DNA from: an uncultured Lachnospiraceae bacterium
GTDB taxonomy: Bacteria; Bacillota; Clostridia; Lachnospirales; Lachnospiraceae
Length of the DNA: 64,000 nt
Assembly (NCBI GenBank): GCA_900550475.1
Contig: URSA01000007.1
Location: 62,001 to 126,000 of the forward strand
Reading direction: 5' to 3'
The notes beneath the pieces are model-generated. The model was given only the letters and a program-made list of their open reading frames with translations, had not been told where the DNA came from and searched no databases. This document shows positions 1 to 9,376 of this stretch, in pieces. The translations under genes and the position numbers were made by a program. Position 1 is the first letter of the stretch; each line of letters begins with the position of its first letter.

Positions 1-2
1 CG

Positions 3-377
3 CAGAAGGAATGTGTTATGCAGTGCGCCATCAGGATCCGGGAGCTATTGCAGGAAAAGACCACAAAGAAAAACGTTAGCTACCAGCTTTTATTAAAGAA
101 GATCCCCAAACAGAGCTATCAGGATTTCCGGGAATTATACAAGGACATCCGGCTGTCCACGACCCACGTGGGAAAGCGCTCGGTCAGACAGCGGCTGAGG
201 GATTTCTGGGCGAGGAATCAGGAGGGCATCTTCCGACTGCTGCTGCATTTGTCGGCAGTGCTGGCAATACTGGTGCTGGTGATGTTTTTATCCAACGTGA
301 TATGGGGAGATGTGCCGTTTTTGAGGTTGTTTGTCAACACGTTCAAACAGATCGGAACAGAATCCTTAACGAAGTAG
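3..377 (+). CDS. C-terminal part of a membrane protein (5' end outside window)
   Basis: The reading frame is open from the first bases of the window, so this is the tail of a gene that starts upstream. An internal ATG at 18 exists but has no good ribosome binding site, and codons before it are open too. The visible 124 residues are basic and helical, followed by one hydrophobic segment near the end (LLLHLSAVLAILVLVMFLS) and a short tail. A single C-terminal membrane anchor on a cytoplasmic domain is the likely topology. The stop lies 11 bases before the next start, so it is probably co-transcribed with the injection-system locus. The family cannot be named from this piece; a membrane-anchored kinase or forkhead-type sensor would fit but is only a guess. 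Confidence 0.6.
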   Translation, partial: QKECVMQCAIRIRELLQEKTTKKNVSYQLLLKKIPKQSYQDFRELYKDIRLSTTHVGKRSVRQRLRDFWARNQEGIFRLLLHLSAVLAILVLVMFLSNVIWGDVPFLRLFVNTFKQIGTESLTK

Positions 378-388
378 AGGAATAAAGA

Positions 389-2095
389 ATGATACAATTA
401 CTGGTGTTTGGAATCGTAATATTGCTGTTCATCCTGGCGGTCATGCTGTTCAGCCACTCCCAGTCGCTGCAAAGATTTGCGGTGATGGAGTTTCTGCTGG
501 TGGTGGCGGTGACGGCGGTGGCGTATATGGGCTTCACAAAGGCCAAGAGCTTTATGACATCCCAGTACCTGTCACTGTTCGGCGTCTATATCAGCGGAGC
601 GCAGGATTACGCGGGAGAGCTTGAGCAGCTTACCTCGCTGGATTCCGCTGCGGCATGGCAGACGGAGGGCGACGACCTGCAAAACCTGTTGGAGCAGAGC
701 CTGCCCGTGACGACGGTGGACGGCGAACAGTCCTGCTACCTGACGGCAGCGGTTTACGAAAGGCTTTCCGGGGGTGAATACGCCGCAAGGGTGCTGCGCC
801 AGACGAAGAATAAAGGATGCCTTTCCGAGGAGGATTGCAGATATTATATAGAACAGCTGGCAAACACGGCGATCCAGTCAAAGTCGGTAGTCAGCGGGGA
901 GACAAAGCAGGGCACGGGAGTGCTTGTGTATGCGGACCGCCGCAGTGTGGCGCCGAAATACATTCTCCTGACGGAGATCTCCCTTGCGCCGGTGCAGGCG
1001 GACATAGCGAATATGCAGAGAGAGTTTTTGGTGTACGGTGCGGCATTTCTGCTGGTTACCTCACTTTTGCTTGCATTGGTGATCTTCTTGCAGGGACGGC
1101 AGATGCGCAGTCTGGTGAGGGTGACGGCGCGTGTGGCGGAGGGAAAAGAGGACTGGGATTCCTTGAAAAACAGCGCTGACGGCTTCTGGATCGAGAGCAA
1201 CGAGATGCGCCGGCTGAAAAACAGTCTGGGGCAGATCTCCACGGATGTTGCCAGAATGAACTACATCAAATACAAGGTGCTGCAGAACTATTACCGCTTT
1301 GCACCGAAGCAGATCGAGCAGATCCTCGGCAAGTATTCCATCTTAGAGGTGGAGCCGGGCGACAACGTGCATGTTACCGGGACGCTGGCGTTCGTGGCGT
1401 ATCCCGAAAACAGGGGGCTGGGCGAGGATCAGCACCTGCGCCGGATGGACAGGGAATACAAGCGCCTCGGGGAGAAGCAGAAGGAGTACGAGGGCATTCT
1501 GCTCTCCGACAACAGCGATCTGACCACCCTGCAGCTTCTGTTCCGGGAGGAGACGAGGAAAGCACTCTATTTCGGACTGGAAATAGCGGCGCCGCAGGAG
1601 GGAGAGGTTCAGGAGCCCGCGTTTGTGCTGCTGCACCGCACCGCCTTTATGTACGGTGTGATCGGCAATGACGAGCAGGCATTCACCTACATGCTTTCCC
1701 GGGAAATGAAGATGCTGGAAAAATACGTGGAGCAATTCCGTTCCATGGGAATCCGCATGGCAGTTACGGATGCGGTGTACGAACTGGTGGAAAAAGAGAC
1801 CACGGGCAGATATATCGGATATCTGGAGGAGGGCGGCTGCACCTTCAAGCTGTACGAGATTCTGGATGCTTACCCGGCGAAGGAGCGTCAGCGGAGGCTG
1901 GACACCAAGGACAAATTCCGGAAGGCGCTGAACCTGTTCTATCAGGGAGACTACTATCTGGGACGCAACCTGTTTACGGAAGTGTTGAAGGAATGCCCGG
2001 ATGATGAGGTGGCAAAATGGTATCTTTTCCTGTGTGAGAAATGTCTGAATACAGACTATGGAAGAAAGGTTTCCTGTGCGTTGTTTTCCGAATAA
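389..2095 (+). CDS. Membrane sensor with degenerate class III nucleotidyl cyclase-like domain and TPR tail
   Basis: 568 aa. Two hydrophobic segments at the N-terminus (about 3-21 and 33-48), an extracytoplasmic domain to about 212, a third membrane helix (about 213-236) and a HAMP-like linker. The cytoplasmic part begins with RFAPKQIEQILGKYSILEVE and VEPGDNVHVTGTLAFVAY, which aligns by eye with the opening of bacterial class III adenylate cyclase domains (RFVPxxFLxxLGKxSIxxVxLGD...VLFSDIR). The metal-binding Asp of the FSDIR motif is missing (AFVAYPENR), so it is probably catalytically dead and acts as a signalling or scaffold module. The C-terminus (about 510-555) reads as one TPR-like unit, as is common in such cyclases. 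First complete gene of the injection-system locus; a membrane sensor or platform role is inferred. Confidence 0.65.
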   Translation: MIQLLVFGIVILLFILAVMLFSHSQSLQRFAVMEFLLVVAVTAVAYMGFTKAKSFMTSQYLSLFGVYISGAQDYAGELEQLTSLDSAAAWQTEGDDLQNLLEQSLPVTTVDGEQSCYLTAAVYERLSGGEYAARVLRQTKNKGCLSEEDCRYYIEQLANTAIQSKSVVSGETKQGTGVLVYADRRSVAPKYILLTEISLAPVQADIANMQREFLVYGAAFLLVTSLLLALVIFLQGRQMRSLVRVTARVAEGKEDWDSLKNSADGFWIESNEMRRLKNSLGQISTDVARMNYIKYKVLQNYYRFAPKQIEQILGKYSILEVEPGDNVHVTGTLAFVAYPENRGLGEDQHLRRMDREYKRLGEKQKEYEGILLSDNSDLTTLQLLFREETRKALYFGLEIAAPQEGEVQEPAFVLLHRTAFMYGVIGNDEQAFTYMLSREMKMLEKYVEQFRSMGIRMAVTDAVYELVEKETTGRYIGYLEEGGCTFKLYEILDAYPAKERQRRLDTKDKFRKALNLFYQGDYYLGRNLFTEVLKECPDDEVAKWYLFLCEKCLNTDYGRKVSCALFSE

Positions 2096-2125
2096 ATGCC
2101 CGGGAGCTGAGAGAGAGAGGAATCC

Positions 2126-3349
2126 ATGAACAATCTGATATCGGTACTGCTCAGTACGATAAAGGCGCGTATCACACCGATATGGACTAAAATCAAGTAC
2201 TGGACCAGTTGGAGTTTCATAAAGGCAAACATCCTGACCAAAATCAGGTCGGCACTGACCAGTGTATTCAACGTCAAGCCGAGGAACAAGACGGATTATT
2301 ATCCCCTGTTCGGCTTCCTGATCAGCAAGCGGCTGGCACACGCTGCCGTGGTCGTGGTGGGAATCCTCTGCCTGTGCTATCTGATATGGGTCAATCCCTT
2401 CGCAGGCATTGGGGAAGGCACAGACGGTGCGGGCGCGGCGAAGGTGTATTCCTACAATTCCCTGTCGCTGCGGTTTGCCAAAGGGCCGGTCAAGATCAGG
2501 GCAAAGGCGGGATATATTGCCTACGAGGGCAATGTGGAAAAAGGATATGCTACGGGCTACGGACAGCTCTACAACAAGGACGGCGGTCTGGTATATCAGG
2601 GTAGTTTTGAAAAGAATATGTTCTCGGGACAGGGAAGCCTCTATTATCCCATCGGACAGATGCAGTACGAGGGCGAATTTCAGAATAACGTATTTGAAGG
2701 AGAGGGAACCCTCTACCGAGAGAGCGGAACGAAGAAATACAGCGGACAGTTTTCCAGAGGAGCGTTTGAGGGCGAGGGAACCCTGTATGACGCCGCCGAA
2801 AAGGAAGTGTTCAAGGGAAGCTTCCACAACGGGGAGCTGGTATATACACAGCTTCTCGGAAAGAGCGCGGAGGAGATAGCAAAGCTGTATACCGGCAGCA
2901 GGATCCTTTATCAGGACGGTACGGACTCGGTGGTGATGCTGGAGGATATCGACGCATTCTATGTGCAGTCCTCCGAAAACAACAGTCTGGACGACACGGC
3001 AAAGGCCGACAAGATCTATGTGGGCAAAACGGAATTTGTCTACGGCGATTACCGGATCTCCACCGTGGAGGAACTGCGGAAGATACTGGGAGCCCCTGTT
3101 TTTGAGGGCAACAGCTATGTAACCTTCCCGGAGGCTGCAGCCATAGACCGGATGCAGAAAAAGGGAGCGGATATACCGTTAGAAATCGGCATGAAGGCAA
3201 GAAAGCCGTATGACGAGGTAAATGAAGTAACCGAATATGCCACGGACGCGCTGGTTTACCTGTATGCATTTCAGGTGGAGGATGTGACCTACACCTTCGT
3301 ATGCACAGAGAGGGACGGCGGGTTCTGGATGTACTCACTGGAACAATAA
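2126..3349 (+). CDS. Membrane-anchored MORN-repeat protein
   Basis: 407 aa, start ATG with an AGAGAGG site upstream. About 70 N-terminal residues are basic and presumably cytoplasmic, followed by a single transmembrane helix (about 71-89). Residues about 130-245 contain consecutive MORN-like units, seen as repeated G-x-G-x-L-Y followed by Y-x-G-x-F (GYGQLYNKDG, GQGSLYYPIG, GEGTLYRESG, GEGTLYDAAE). The last 150 residues are a mixed alpha/beta domain I do not recognise. MORN repeats form extended beta sheets used as scaffolds or membrane-proximal linkers. It sits between the pseudo-cyclase sensor and a TolC-like secreted protein, so it may help form an envelope-spanning platform; that role is inference. 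Confidence 0.75.
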   Translation: MNNLISVLLSTIKARITPIWTKIKYWTSWSFIKANILTKIRSALTSVFNVKPRNKTDYYPLFGFLISKRLAHAAVVVVGILCLCYLIWVNPFAGIGEGTDGAGAAKVYSYNSLSLRFAKGPVKIRAKAGYIAYEGNVEKGYATGYGQLYNKDGGLVYQGSFEKNMFSGQGSLYYPIGQMQYEGEFQNNVFEGEGTLYRESGTKKYSGQFSRGAFEGEGTLYDAAEKEVFKGSFHNGELVYTQLLGKSAEEIAKLYTGSRILYQDGTDSVVMLEDIDAFYVQSSENNSLDDTAKADKIYVGKTEFVYGDYRISTVEELRKILGAPVFEGNSYVTFPEAAAIDRMQKKGADIPLEIGMKARKPYDEVNEVTEYATDALVYLYAFQVEDVTYTFVCTERDGGFWMYSLEQ

Positions 3350-3377
3350 CGAAGAAATAACGAAGGGAGTGAAAGAA

Positions 3378-5435
3378 GTGAAACCGAAAAGCGCATCAAA
3401 CAGAATATGCCGCCTGCTTTCCGTTCTTACCGCGTGCAGCCTGCTTCTTGCCGGTTTCACTCCGATCAAGGCGGAGGCGGCTGCCGTGCCCGCACCCACC
3501 GACAAGACACTGACGGTGGCAACGGCGAAAAGCATGGCGCTTGCGCAGAGCAGCGAATACGTCCAGCTGAAAAACAAGCTGGATCTGGCAAAGCTCCAGT
3601 ATTCGCAGGCGATCAAGGCGATCAAGCTCAAGGAAAAAAACCAGAGAACCTTCCGCTGGTCACCGCTTTTAAATTTCAAATTCCCGGAGAAGCCGACTTT
3701 GTCGGATCAGATGGAATATACCTACAAGCCGCTGGAATTACAGTCCCAGATCGACACGCTCAACCACAGCATCACGGACTGCGTTTACGGCATCTATGAA
3801 GAAGTCGGGCTTTGCTTTGTTGAGGTCTATGTGCTTCAGGAGCGGATTGCCTTCAATGAAGAACGGATTCTCTCCTATGAGACATCCCTTGCGAAAAACA
3901 AAGCGAGACTGGCCGGCGGGCTTGCCACACAATCGGATGTGGACGCCATTGAGAAAAAGCTGGAAACCTTAAATTCCACCCTTCTTTCGGATCAGCGCAG
4001 CTTTGAAGCCGCAAAGGAAAAGCTCGGGGGATTGATCGGAATCGACGTGTCCACCTCGTACTATTTTGAAATTCCCTTTATCGACGCGGATCTTGACCGC
4101 GGGATAGAGGAGGAGTTGATCGCGTACACATTGGAGCATGACGACGCTTTCTACCAGACCAGGACGGCAACCTCCAACGGTCTTTTGCAGTTGAATACCA
4201 ACTACAACCTGATGCAGCAGCACTACGGCTCCTCCAACATGCGCATCATCGACAGCTTTGTGGCACAGGCAAAGCGGGGAGAGAAACTGGACTCCGCAGC
4301 CTTCAAGCTCAAATTTGAAGAGTTTTTGAACGCGGTGGACAGACCGTGGCAGGGAAAAAAGAAGATCCTGTTCATCAAGATCCCCAGAGAGTGGTTCAAG
4401 GGTTCCATAGACGGCATCCGCTATGTGGAGGACAATCCGTATGTCCTGTACGAGTCGGCGCTGGAGTACCAGTCCCTGTATGCGGAGGAGCTGGCGCAGA
4501 AAAAGGAATTGACGGATTCCGTCAAGACCTCCTATGACAATTATGTTTCCACCAGAAATTCCAGTCAGGCATTGGAACAGGAAGTGGCGAAAAAGACGGA
4601 GGAGCTGCAGAGGGCAGCCATCCTCAATTCCACCGGACAGCTTACCTTCGAGGAATACGAGCAGGTACAGGCGGAATACGAGGAGCTGCAGATGGACAGT
4701 CTGGATGCAAAGTCTGCATACAGTCAGGTGCTTTACAGCTTTGACAGACTGACCTGCGGGGCGGTCAGCGCCTACCTGAAAGGATCTTCCTCAGACCTTA
4801 CCGCCGCGGAGGGCGGACAGAGCTATGTGGTGGAGGATGAAGGCGAAGGCGTCTACTATTTCATTCACTCCATGGTGGAAAACAACCTGTTTGAAATAGG
4901 GCTTTCCGTGCCGGAGGATTTTGACATTTCCATCAGCGATTTTGAGCTGTGGGTGGACGGCGTGCAGGTCGGGGAGCGCACCAATGTAAGCAAGACCATC
5001 CGCCATCTGGCGCTTGATGTAAAGGATGTAAACAGCGTCTTTATCCGCCTGTACGACGGAGAAGACTTTGTGGATGACTGTAATATCGATGCCTCGGTGT
5101 ACTCCGATAAGCTGACAATCCGGTCTTACCGGGTCGAGACTACGGAGAATACGCAGATCGGAACCTATACGGCGACGGTAAACAGCGTCACCGGACTTCT
5201 GGAGATCAACCTGCAGATACAGCCGGATCAGGGCGTGGCGTCCTACAATATCAAGACCGGGGACGACAAATACCTGATCAGCGACAAGAAGATTGCGGCA
5301 GGAGAGACCTTCCGGTATCTGCCGGCGGCGGAGGGCAGTCTGGACGACCTGATCCTGCGCCTGTATGACGACAGCGGACAGCTTGTCTGCGAGGCACGGT
5401 TCAACAGCAGCGACCAGACCATTCACAAGAAATAA
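3378..5435 (+). CDS. Secreted TolC/OEP-like coiled-coil protein with C-terminal beta domain
   Basis: About 685 aa. GTG at 3378 is preferred because GAAGGGAG at 3362-3369 then has proper spacing; an in-frame GTG at 3369 abuts the site. A signal peptide (basic, hydrophobic, then AEAAAVPAP) is followed by a region resembling the outer membrane efflux protein fold: LTVATAKSMALAQSSEY at the start, long heptad-rich helices, a G-L-A-T-Q-S-D-V turn and later GQLTFEEYEQVQAEYEEL. Two helical-hairpin halves can be seen (about 45-230 and 350-475), as in TolC. The last 200 residues are predicted beta-rich with two similar Ig-like stretches. A TolC-like protein in a probable monoderm is unusual; it could be a periplasm-like or wall-spanning conduit or stalk. 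Function unknown. Confidence 0.65.
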   Translation: MKPKSASNRICRLLSVLTACSLLLAGFTPIKAEAAAVPAPTDKTLTVATAKSMALAQSSEYVQLKNKLDLAKLQYSQAIKAIKLKEKNQRTFRWSPLLNFKFPEKPTLSDQMEYTYKPLELQSQIDTLNHSITDCVYGIYEEVGLCFVEVYVLQERIAFNEERILSYETSLAKNKARLAGGLATQSDVDAIEKKLETLNSTLLSDQRSFEAAKEKLGGLIGIDVSTSYYFEIPFIDADLDRGIEEELIAYTLEHDDAFYQTRTATSNGLLQLNTNYNLMQQHYGSSNMRIIDSFVAQAKRGEKLDSAAFKLKFEEFLNAVDRPWQGKKKILFIKIPREWFKGSIDGIRYVEDNPYVLYESALEYQSLYAEELAQKKELTDSVKTSYDNYVSTRNSSQALEQEVAKKTEELQRAAILNSTGQLTFEEYEQVQAEYEELQMDSLDAKSAYSQVLYSFDRLTCGAVSAYLKGSSSDLTAAEGGQSYVVEDEGEGVYYFIHSMVENNLFEIGLSVPEDFDISISDFELWVDGVQVGERTNVSKTIRHLALDVKDVNSVFIRLYDGEDFVDDCNIDASVYSDKLTIRSYRVETTENTQIGTYTATVNSVTGLLEINLQIQPDQGVASYNIKTGDDKYLISDKKIAAGETFRYLPAAEGSLDDLILRLYDDSGQLVCEARFNSSDQTIHKK

Positions 5436-5447
5436 ACGGGGGTAAAA

Positions 5448-8021
5448 ATGCGGGAGAGAACGGAAAAACAGCATAAACAGCATAGAGTGAAAAAAAGCAT
5501 CCGCTTATTTTGCCTGACCGCAGTGGTTCTGCTGTTTGCCGCAGGCGGCACGGCGGTGGTACGGGCGGCGCTTGAGAGCGACAAGAGCACCTCTGTACGC
5601 TCCGTACATATGCAGGATGCCCGGATCGAAAATTCCACGATCATCATCGGCTCCCACCTGATTCACATCAGCGCATTGACGGATGAGCTCTATCAGGTGG
5701 CTCTGGATTCGGCAAATGATTTCAATCAGACGCAGATGTACTACAAATCCGAACTGGCGGACGGCACATGGTTTGAGATATCCGAGGCGACCTCGATTGC
5801 GGACATCACTACTTCGGGAACCCCGGTGAGCAAAAGCGTCATTGAAAATCTGGAGTTTACCCACCAGACCAAGTCGGACGGCATTACCATAGACCTCCGC
5901 ACCGGCAGTGCGGTGTCCGTGTTTGACATCAGCAATCCCTACGATTTAAGAACCATGGAGGAGTTGGAGCCCCTGCGGATCCAGTATCAGATATTGCAGG
6001 AAAAGACGGACAAGAACGAATCCGATCAGATTTATCTGAGCATGGTGGGAGCGCTTTTTGACAAAGACATACAGAACGATGCCACAAGGAACTGCGACGC
6101 ATCCCTGCAGGCATTGGGAAATTATAAAAACGGGCTTTCCTCCCGGAACAAGCCGTCCCAGTGGACGCAGAAGACGGAGGATATCATGACGGCGGTGGAT
6201 GCTGAGCGTCGGGTGATCTCCCTCACCAATCTGGAAAAATATCTGGATGCGCTGGAGAACGACGCAAGCGGCATGGGCGCAAGCAATCAGAAACAGAACA
6301 GCGACGGAGAAACCATACCGGCGGATTTTGTGGTCAATTCCGAAATCGTGTCGGCGATCGGCGATTCCATCAGCAATGTGCAGGAGAGCATCAGCAGCTA
6401 CGAGGCAAAGCGCATGTCGGCTTCAGGCGAATCCGTTTCGGCGGATATGGAATACCAATACAGTCAGGAGCTGATCTCCAAGGCAGGGAGCGGCGACACG
6501 GCGGGCTGTGACAGCATCATGGAAAAGCTCTGTAACCTGCAGAATATTTTAGACGGCGTTATCGTACAGCAGGACAGCGAGCTGGCAACCCTGACCTCGG
6601 ATCTGGTCAGCGCGGCATTTACGAAATATACCTCGGATCTGCGGGCGGGCGTAAACGAGGAGTACCGCACCGCTGTCGGGGAGGGAGCGGCGAAATCCGT
6701 TCTCCAGAAGTACCTTTCCCAGCAGAAGACTGCGGCAAACGCGGACCGCATGGAGTACCAGAGCATGCTGGAGGCGCAGTTCAAGAGAATGGACAACGCG
6801 GCGGCACAGACCTATGTGCTCCGGCTGATTGACGGCGTAGCCCAACTGGAAAATTCGGTTTTAAAGGACGATGCGGCACCGTACCTGTTAGACACGGTGG
6901 CAGCGCATCTGATCTGGCTCCGCAAAAGTTATGGGGATCTGGTGAAAAATGCATCGGACGCCACCGAGATGGTAAAGCTGGAGCAGGAGAAGGACGCGCT
7001 GGAGAAGCAGCGTCAGGACGCACTTGATAAAAATGATCTGGCAGAGGCAAAGAAGCTGACGGCGCAGATGGAGGCAAAGCAGAAGGACATCGATGATCTG
7101 GCGAGCAGACTGAATGCCATCCTCAACTCACCGAGCAGCAGCGAGTCGGACAAAGCAAGAGCGGCGGCAGGACTTGGAGAAAAGAATGTCGCATCAAGGA
7201 TCGCGTCCATGGCGGACGATCTGACCGAAGCCATCCGGAACGCGGACGATGAGACCTCCCCGGTGGATCTGCAAAACCAGTTGACGGCGCTTGCGGCGGC
7301 GGCAACGCTGGATCCCTCCGCAGGGCAGGCGGCGCTTTCACAGGTACAGGATGCCCTTGACAATGCAGCCGGGCTGAGTGCGGACGCGGCGGATGCGCTG
7401 GGAGCGGCGCTTTCAGATGCCATGGATGCCATAGCGGGCGCGGGAAGTAAAGATATGACGGCGGATGCGCTGGGAAGCCTGCTTGACAATATCCTGAACG
7501 GCATGTTTGGAAACGGCGGCTTTGAAAATGTGACCTCCGGGCAGCAGGCAGCAGCCATGATCGCAATGGAATGGTACGGACAGGAAAAAGGAAGCGCTGC
7601 GGCGCTTGACCTTGCGGCAAGCCTTGCAAAGCAGACGGCGCAGGAGAAAAATCCGTACATATACGATAAATACACCGGAAAGACCGACGCATATATCTCC
7701 CTGCAGGCGCTGGGCGGGGTGCTGGGCTACCGTTACATATTCAACGATTCCCACAATACCGTAACCCTGCAAAAGGCAAAGGAGTATTACCTGTTCACGC
7801 TGGCGCAGAAGCAGTACGAGACTACCGGAGGCTCCGAGAAGGAACTGACGGCGGCGCCGGAGCAGATGCAGGGTCTGTATCTGAATGGAGCGGACAGCGA
7901 GGTCTTGTTTGATACCAAGGCGGAAAATTTTGAAAAAGCAGCTTACGGCGCGGTGGGAACACCCACGGTGGAAACCATCGCCGAACAGATCTATGAACAA
8001 TTACTGGAAGGGGGCGCATAA
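5448..8021 (+). CDS. Large secreted helical protein with copper-amine-oxidase-N-like stalk domain
   Basis: 857 aa with a basic N-terminus and hydrophobic signal segment ending near VVRAALESD. Mostly helical, Ala-, Asp- and Ser-rich, with a clear coiled coil around 510-560 (KLEQEKDALEKQRQDALDKN) and low-complexity helices to about 700. Near the C-terminus (about 735-775) AYISLQALGGVLGYRYIFND and HNTVTLQKAK resemble the stalk/copper-amine-oxidase N-terminal fold found in many Firmicutes surface proteins. The gene is 12 bases after the TolC-like gene and 2 bases before the cap gene, so it belongs to the same operon. A wall-associated structural partner of the TolC-like protein is plausible but unproven. 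Confidence 0.6.
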   Translation: MRERTEKQHKQHRVKKSIRLFCLTAVVLLFAAGGTAVVRAALESDKSTSVRSVHMQDARIENSTIIIGSHLIHISALTDELYQVALDSANDFNQTQMYYKSELADGTWFEISEATSIADITTSGTPVSKSVIENLEFTHQTKSDGITIDLRTGSAVSVFDISNPYDLRTMEELEPLRIQYQILQEKTDKNESDQIYLSMVGALFDKDIQNDATRNCDASLQALGNYKNGLSSRNKPSQWTQKTEDIMTAVDAERRVISLTNLEKYLDALENDASGMGASNQKQNSDGETIPADFVVNSEIVSAIGDSISNVQESISSYEAKRMSASGESVSADMEYQYSQELISKAGSGDTAGCDSIMEKLCNLQNILDGVIVQQDSELATLTSDLVSAAFTKYTSDLRAGVNEEYRTAVGEGAAKSVLQKYLSQQKTAANADRMEYQSMLEAQFKRMDNAAAQTYVLRLIDGVAQLENSVLKDDAAPYLLDTVAAHLIWLRKSYGDLVKNASDATEMVKLEQEKDALEKQRQDALDKNDLAEAKKLTAQMEAKQKDIDDLASRLNAILNSPSSSESDKARAAAGLGEKNVASRIASMADDLTEAIRNADDETSPVDLQNQLTALAAAATLDPSAGQAALSQVQDALDNAAGLSADAADALGAALSDAMDAIAGAGSKDMTADALGSLLDNILNGMFGNGGFENVTSGQQAAAMIAMEWYGQEKGSAAALDLAASLAKQTAQEKNPYIYDKYTGKTDAYISLQALGGVLGYRYIFNDSHNTVTLQKAKEYYLFTLAQKQYETTGGSEKELTAAPEQMQGLYLNGADSEVLFDTKAENFEKAAYGAVGTPTVETIAEQIYEQLLEGGA

Positions 8022-8023
8022 AA

Positions 8024-8623
8024 ATGGCAGATTATACCATTATTGCGGATGTCAGTGCATACATTGTAAAAACCCTCAGGGAAAAGATGTGCCCGGAACC
8101 CGTGCCGTCTCCCAACAATATCGAGATCTCCTCGCCCGCATCACAGGATGTGGACTACATCGTGGGACTTTACCTGTACGAGATCAAAGAGGAATCACAG
8201 ATTGCCCGTCCGCCGGTGGTGGATCGCGGCAAGATACAGTTGTTACAGCCGCCAAGACCATATAGTTTATATTATATGGTATTTATAAACGGTTCTTCCC
8301 AGATGGGACTAAAAGCACCGGATATACAAAAAATTATTGGCAGGGTGGCACAGATCGTCAATGACAACAGCTCTGTGCGGCCTCAGGAGCTTCAACCGTG
8401 GCTGGATGGCTCGGAACCTCCCATTGTGCTGTCTCAGGCGAAGATGGCACTGGAGGAGAAGGTAAGGGTGTGGCAGGCGATCAACAAGCCCTATGAGATC
8501 AGCCTGTTCTATAAGGCGGCACCTGTATTTCTGTCCAGCGAAGTGGTGGTTGAACCTCCTCGCGTCAGTGAAGCATCCTTCGGGATCAACCTTATGGGAA
8601 AAGAGAGGGGGAGTGAGCGATAA
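8024..8623 (+). CDS. Pvc16/Afp16-type tube cap protein (DUF4255)
   Basis: 199 aa. The N-terminus (MADYTIIADVSAYIVKTLRE), the region VDYIVGLYLYEIKEESQIARPP and the YSLYYMVFINGSSQ strand match the DUF4255/Pvc16_N family. In eCIS particles such as the antifeeding prophage, this protein forms the terminating cap that stops tube and sheath growth at the distal end. Strong site GGAAGGGGG before the start. It opens the structural module and is directly followed by a GTG-start gene touching its stop. Confidence 0.85.
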   Translation: MADYTIIADVSAYIVKTLREKMCPEPVPSPNNIEISSPASQDVDYIVGLYLYEIKEESQIARPPVVDRGKIQLLQPPRPYSLYYMVFINGSSQMGLKAPDIQKIIGRVAQIVNDNSSVRPQELQPWLDGSEPPIVLSQAKMALEEKVRVWQAINKPYEISLFYKAAPVFLSSEVVVEPPRVSEASFGINLMGKERGSER

Positions 8624-9373
8624 GTGGCAGATGCTGAGATTCATTACAAACTGGACTTGATCGTCCGGCTTGTGGACACCACAACCGGAGCATCCATCCG
8701 GCAAAGGCAGGTTGCGTTTACCGTGGAAGACAGAGTCATTCCTTTCCTGCGGCGTGACGAGGGACTTTACGTTCTGTTGAATCGCGGCAGGAACGACATG
8801 GATCTGACGATTCAGGTGACAGGTTTTCTGCCTGCGGTGGTAAAGATCCGCTACGCAGAGCTGTCGGAAAGCTTTCCCGAGGTGGAGGCGGCCATGATTC
8901 CCGAGATCAGCACAAGCGGTTTTATCGATATGCTGACGCTCGAAGGGCATTGTCCCGGCATGGAATCCATTGCAGCGGTCTCTCTCAAAAAGGCTTACGG
9001 AGCGGTGGACAGCTATCAGGAAAAGAGACAGACCCTGCGGCTGTACTACACCAAACCACTGGAGGAGATGTCCTACGCGGTCATCCACGAACAGCAGCAG
9101 GAATTTGAAGAATTTCAAATCAAGAAGAGGCTGGACAAGCTGAATATCAAGCTGACAAAGCCTCTGCAGACAGCCTGCAGGTCGGAGGAAAAAATTGTCC
9201 GCATTGTGAGAGGCATGGTAGACGAGTCAGGAAAATACCTGCTTCGGATGCAGGACGACGGTGACGGAACGGAGTATCTGATCCGTTACGTGGTGGACGG
9301 AAAAGCGGCCTTTAAAAAAATCTCTACCGAGAGTCTTCAGCCGCTTGGAGAGACTGAGGAAAGGAGGACATAG
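8624..9373 (+). CDS. Uncharacterised eCIS-linked protein, probable beta-sandwich N-terminus
   Basis: 249 aa, GTG start immediately after the TAA of the cap gene, suggesting translational coupling (GAGGGGGAG lies about 12 bases upstream). The first 100 residues (LDLIVRLVDTTTGASIRQRQVAFT, VIPFLRRDEGLYVLLN, MDLTIQVTGFLPAVVKIRY) look like a carboxypeptidase-regulatory or Ig-like beta sandwich; the middle has a short charged helix (EFEEFQIKKRLDKLNIKL), and the end is another small beta region. No signal peptide or membrane helix. By position between cap and PAAR-like tip it is a candidate accessory structural protein. I cannot assign it to a named family. Confidence 0.6.
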   Translation: MADAEIHYKLDLIVRLVDTTTGASIRQRQVAFTVEDRVIPFLRRDEGLYVLLNRGRNDMDLTIQVTGFLPAVVKIRYAELSESFPEVEAAMIPEISTSGFIDMLTLEGHCPGMESIAAVSLKKAYGAVDSYQEKRQTLRLYYTKPLEEMSYAVIHEQQQEFEEFQIKKRLDKLNIKLTKPLQTACRSEEKIVRIVRGMVDESGKYLLRMQDDGDGTEYLIRYVVDGKAAFKKISTESLQPLGETEERRT

Positions 9374-9376
9374 GAG

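Noticed and set aside
1343..2827. 494-codon open frame on the minus strand across the pseudo-cyclase and MORN genes
   Set aside because: Shadow of GC-rich coding on the opposite strand; no ribosome binding site and no recognisable domain, while the plus strand encodes clear families.
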